DNA from: Actinomycetes bacterium
GTDB taxonomy: Bacteria; Actinomycetota; Acidimicrobiia; Acidimicrobiales; Microtrichaceae
DNA: 15,762 bases
NCBI GenBank assembly: GCA_023434535.1
Contig: JAEYSR010000033.1
Coordinates: 1 to 15,762, forward strand
Direction of reading: 5' to 3'
In this document: positions 13,033-15,762 of the stretch, in pieces
Layout: each line of letters starts with the position of its first letter
How positions within the stretch are numbered: position 1 is the stretch's first letter
Made by a program: the position numbers and the translations under genes
Notes under the pieces: model-generated
What the model was told of the DNA's origin: nothing
Database searches by the model: none
What the model saw: only the letters and a program-made list of their open reading frames with translations

Positions 13033-15495
13033 TCAGCGTAGCGGTGACGCGGCGAGGGACTGTCGAGCCAGGATCGGCGTCAGCTCATCGGCCGGCATGG
13101 GCCGATGGAACAGGAAGCCCTGGCAGAGATCCGCTCCGATCTCCACGAGCCGTTGCTGCTGGGCCTCTGTCTCCACGCCCTCCGCGACGGTGAGCATCCC
13201 CAGGGTGTGAGCCAGCTGGACGATCGCCTCGACGAGCGACGAACCCGTGCGGTCCCCGACGTGCTGGACGAAGGTGCGGTCGATCTTGAGCGTCGTGATC
13301 GGGAACTGCTGCAGACGGGCCAACGACGAGTGCCCGGTCCCGAAGTCGTCGATCGCCAGGTGGACGCCTCTCCGACGGATCGACCGGATCTGGCGGACCA
13401 CCGACGCAGGGTCCTGCATCAGGGCACCCTCGGTGAACTCGAGAACCAGGCGGGTGGGGTCGAGCCCGGCGTCGTCGATCACCTCGGACACGCGCTCGGG
13501 GAGGTGGTCGTCGAGCAGCTGGTGCGGCGAGAGGTTCACGCTCACCATCGGTGCGTCGGCACCGAACTGCTCCTGCCACTGCTGCGCCTGTCGACATGCC
13601 GCCTCCATGACGTGGAGGCCGATCTCGTCGATGACGCCGCTGGTCTCGGCGTACGGGATGAACTCCGTCGGCAGCAGCAGCCCGCGCTCCGGGTGCATCC
13701 AGCGCACGAGCGCCTCGGCCACGACGATCACATCGTCCCTGCCCGGGTCCACGATCGGCTGGTAGTGGACGACGAGCTCGCCACGGTTCGCCGCCCCTCG
13801 CAGGCGCGTGTCGGCCAGGGATCGGCTGCCGTCCTGGCCCATCTCCGGCGTGTACAGGCGGAACTGGTTCCGGCCGCTGCGCTTGGCGTGGTACATCGCC
13901 AGGTCCGAGCACCTGAGCAGCCCGTCGGGATCGAGCGAGGCATCGGCCACGGCCACGCCGATGCTGGCACCGACGACCACCAGGCCCTGGGCCAGCTCCA
14001 CCGGCTGCGACAGGGCCTCCATGAGGCGCCGGGCCACCTCGATGGCGGACTCGTCGCCGTCGACGTCCTGCAGGATCACCGCGAACTCGTCGCCGCCGAG
14101 GCGGGCGACGGTGTCCTCGGGACGCACGGCGGTCCGGAGCCGCTCGCCGACCTCGATCAGGAGCAGGTCGCCGGCCGAGTGTCCGAGGGTGTCGTTGACG
14201 GCCTTGAAGTCGTCGAGGTCGACGAACATCGCAGCGACGTTCCGCCCGTCGGAGGCGGACTCGAGAGCCACCTCCAATCGCCGACGGAACAGCACCTGGT
14301 TCGCCAGCCCGGTCAGCGGGTCGTGCAAGGCCTGCCGGGCGAGCTCCGCCTGGAGCCGACGGGTCGAGGTCACGTCGCGGAAGCTCCACACCCGACCGAC
14401 GGCTTCTCCGTCGACGAAGCGTGGTCGGGAGCGGCGCTCGATGACCCGCCCGTCGAGGAACTCGATCGTGTCCTCGCTGACGGAGTGGGGATCCGAGTTG
14501 ATCTCGTCGATGCGGGCCATCAGCCCGTCGGGATCCTCCACCATCGACCGGATGTGGTCGGTCATCTGCCCCAGGTCCGCGCCGGCCACCAGCTCGGGAG
14601 GCATCTGCCAGACCTCGAAGAACTGCTGGTTGCAGGTGCGGATCCGCCCGTCGATGTCGGCGGCGACGATGCCGTCCGCGACGGAGTCGAGCGTGGCCCC
14701 GAGGACGGCGTTGGCGTCGTGCAGCGCCCGCTCGGCGGCCGAGCGCCGCGACATGTCGTGCATCGTGACGATCAGACCGCTGACCGTCGGGTCGTCGACG
14801 AGGTTGACCATCGACATCGTCACCGGCAGACGGGTCCGGTCCTTGCACTTGGCATCCACGTCGACGGTCACGGTGTCGCCCTCGGGTGCTGCGAGGGCGT
14901 CGTGCAGCGCACGGCCGAGCGCCACGCGCTGGTCGCCCGGGACCAGCTGGGTCAGGTGGCTGCCCTCGGCCTGGCGCTGGCCGAGGCCGAGCAGGCGGGT
15001 GATGGCAGCGGACGTCGACCGGATGTGACCGTCGGGATCGACCACCATCGCGACCGTCGTGATGTGCTGGAGGACGTTGCGCAGGAGGGCGATGTGGTCG
15101 TGGGCGACCTCCCACCGGCGTCGGTTGGTGAGGTCACGGACGACCAGCACGATCTCGTCGCCGTGGGTGGAGCCGATTAGCTCGACCTGGCGCCACCCAC
15201 CCGGGGTGTCGATGCGCAGCTCGAGCGGCAGACCGACGCGCTCGGTCTGCATCGAACCGAGCGACACCACGGCCATCTCGAGGTCCGCCGGGTGCACGAG
15301 GTCGGTGCAGTCGATCCCGACGGTCTCGTCGAGCGTCCGGCCGAAGAGCTCCTCGGCCGCCCTGTTGCCCCAGAGGAGCCGAGCCGAGCGGTCGGTGACG
15401 AGGACGGCGTCGGGGAGCTCGTCGAGCAGCGCGGCGCGGCGACGCCCCGTGGGGTCGAACTCCCAACGCGCCGTGACCGGCGGCACCTCGATCAT
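13033..15495 (-). CDS. PAS-PAS-PAS-GGDEF-EAL c-di-GMP enzyme (bifunctional candidate)
   Basis: An 820-residue soluble protein with no membrane helix. PAS-like domains at about 22-125, 137-250 and 262-380 are followed by the GGDEF domain (388-545) and the EAL domain (572-810). GGDEF is intact at 467-471, with an RPED inhibitory I-site (458-461) five residues before it. In the EAL domain the catalytic set looks complete: AEAL (Glu594), VSVNLSP, LEFTEGA, IDDFGTGHSS (Asp716/717), LKIDRTF (Lys737), EGVET (772-776) and CQGFLFHRPMP. Both cyclase and phosphodiesterase activities are therefore possible, with the PAS domains sensing a signal or ligand in the cytosol. ATG 15495 is preferred over GTG 15591: the extra 32 codons include rare ATA, GTA and ACT. 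Confidence 0.93.
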   Translation of the reverse strand: MIEVPPVTARWEFDPTGRRRAALLDELPDAVLVTDRSARLLWGNRAAEELFGRTLDETVGIDCTDLVHPADLEMAVVSLGSMQTERVGLPLELRIDTPGGWRQVELIGSTHGDEIVLVVRDLTNRRRWEVAHDHIALLRNVLQHITTVAMVVDPDGHIRSTSAAITRLLGLGQRQAEGSHLTQLVPGDQRVALGRALHDALAAPEGDTVTVDVDAKCKDRTRLPVTMSMVNLVDDPTVSGLIVTMHDMSRRSAAERALHDANAVLGATLDSVADGIVAADIDGRIRTCNQQFFEVWQMPPELVAGADLGQMTDHIRSMVEDPDGLMARIDEINSDPHSVSEDTIEFLDGRVIERRSRPRFVDGEAVGRVWSFRDVTSTRRLQAELARQALHDPLTGLANQVLFRRRLEVALESASDGRNVAAMFVDLDDFKAVNDTLGHSAGDLLLIEVGERLRTAVRPEDTVARLGGDEFAVILQDVDGDESAIEVARRLMEALSQPVELAQGLVVVGASIGVAVADASLDPDGLLRCSDLAMYHAKRSGRNQFRLYTPEMGQDGSRSLADTRLRGAANRGELVVHYQPIVDPGRDDVIVVAEALVRWMHPERGLLLPTEFIPYAETSGVIDEIGLHVMEAACRQAQQWQEQFGADAPMVSVNLSPHQLLDDHLPERVSEVIDDAGLDPTRLVLEFTEGALMQDPASVVRQIRSIRRRGVHLAIDDFGTGHSSLARLQQFPITTLKIDRTFVQHVGDRTGSSLVEAIVQLAHTLGMLTVAEGVETEAQQQRLVEIGADLCQGFLFHRPMPADELTPILARQSLAASPLR
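13035..13040 (-). promoter_or_regulatory. -10-like box of the PAP2 gene overlapping the GGDEF-EAL stop
   Basis: TACGCT on the minus strand, eight bases before ATG 13026, overlapping the upstream stop codon by one base. It may give an internal promoter for PAP2 and ABC1. TCGACA lies farther upstream at a 20-base spacing, too long for a standard -35. Confidence 0.28.
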
Positions 15496-15502
15496 CTCTA
15501 CG

Positions 15503-15530
15503 TGTATCGGCACGTCCTGGCGAGTGTTGA
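15503..15530 (-). promoter_or_regulatory. Candidate promoter of the GGDEF-EAL gene
   Basis: TCAACA (15525-15530) and GATACA (15503-15508) on the minus strand have a 16-base spacer, and the -10 box ends seven bases before ATG 15495. An alternative AT-rich box, TATATC, lies at 15571-15576 and would give a leader of about 70 bases. Both are weak matches; the region is AT-richer than the surrounding coding DNA. Confidence 0.3.
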
Positions 15531-15647
15531 GCACGGTTCGGATCCGACTCCCATCGGCGTCCGTCGCCGGGATATAGGGGTCGCGCCGCACGAGGATTCG
15601 CGCTCTCCACCCTGAGATCCACCGGGACTGCGAGTACCGGACGCGAG

Positions 15648-15676
15648 ACGGCCCCCGGCTGGTCGCCGAGGGCCGT
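15648..15676 (-). terminator. Terminator-like hairpin after tRNA-Asn
   Basis: As minus-strand RNA, ACGGCCCUCGGC and GCCGGGGGCCGU pair over 12 positions with one G-U wobble and a five-base loop GACCA. The wobble pairs only on the minus strand (a C-A mismatch on plus), which points to the tRNA transcript. It begins eight bases after the tRNA 3' end. No U tract follows. Confidence 0.62.
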
Positions 15677-15684
15677 TCCCTGCG

Positions 15685-15757
15685 CTCCGGGGGTGAGGCT
15701 CGAACTCACGACCCGCTGATTAACAGTCAGCTGCTCTGCCAGCTGAGCTACCCCGGA
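15685..15757 (-). tRNA. tRNA-Asn (anticodon GTT)
   Basis: A 73-base cloverleaf on the minus strand: acceptor TCCGGGG/CCCCGGA, D-arm GCTC/GAGC, anticodon stem GCTGA/TCAGC with loop CTGTTAA, T-arm GTGAG-TTCGAGC-CTCAC, discriminator G; CCA is not encoded. All stems pair perfectly. Anticodon GTT reads AAC and AAT. Its promoter would lie beyond the window end. Confidence 0.97.
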
Positions 15758-15762
15758 AGGCG

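Noticed and set aside
13105..15180. 691-residue open frame on the plus strand
   Set aside because: Antisense to the GGDEF-EAL gene; low-complexity composition with no domain.
15496..15591. GTG 15591 as the GGDEF-EAL start
   Set aside because: The extra segment uses codons rare in this GC-rich DNA (ATA, GTA, ACT), lacks an SD and contains promoter-like AT-rich boxes. Still possible in part.
1..15762. CRISPR array, insertion sequence, toxin-antitoxin or defence island
   Set aside because: No regularly spaced direct repeats, transposase motifs, nuclease/helicase genes or small paired ORFs with coding support were found.

Overview
The window is a GC-rich, gene-dense bacterial chromosome segment. 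Many starts are GTG, there is a KstR2-like TetR regulator, GAP-family and F420/FMN luciferase-like proteins are present, and TANNNT boxes sit just upstream of start codons that lack a Shine-Dalgarno. Together these suggest a high-GC actinobacterium, possibly of the Acidimicrobiia type; no taxonomic marker gene is present to settle this. I found no insertion sequence, phage gene, integrase or CRISPR array. No gene-free stretch exceeds 300 bases.

Left part (1-2180, plus strand): the C-terminal end of an SDR oxidoreductase, a luciferase-like monooxygenase with a strong Shine-Dalgarno 37 bases later, and a TetR regulator with its own candidate promoter. This looks like the end of a catabolic cluster (lipid-, steroid- or xenobiotic-type). 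A hairpin closes it against the opposing genes.

Middle-left (2188-4952): a NUDIX hydrolase and an inositol-monophosphatase-family phosphatase on the minus strand. The phosphatase is divergent from an unrecognised 188-residue protein, and a perfect 8-bp-arm inverted repeat overlaps the phosphatase -10 box. A six-helix GAP-family membrane protein follows on the minus strand. It is divergent from an HsaA/HpaB-type flavin monooxygenase (acyl-CoA dehydrogenase fold, 5121-6275), with two tandem 18-bp operator-like units between them.

Middle-right (6296-10380, minus strand): a large membrane protein combining N-terminal helices, a degenerate kinase domain and an LPG-synthase/flippase-type C-terminus; a secreted PQQ-type beta-propeller lipoprotein; and a tRNA with anticodon CAT whose body resembles tRNA-Ile2 (lysidine type). 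Strong stem-loops lie around these genes.

Right part (10415-15757, minus strand): tRNA-Asn with a clear terminator hairpin, then a cytosolic PAS-PAS-PAS-GGDEF-EAL protein, a PAP2 phosphatase and an ABC1/UbiB-type kinase. The last three are tightly packed (stop and start 6 bases apart, then an ATGA overlap), suggesting a c-di-GMP enzyme, a lipid phosphatase and an atypical lipid/quinone kinase under shared expression.

The most interesting sequence-level signal is distributed. Seven genes have a -10-like hexamer 6-9 bases before a GTG/ATG, which fits leaderless or near-leaderless transcripts, while five other starts have classical Shine-Dalgarno sites or translational coupling. No completely new multi-gene defence or mobile system is evident.
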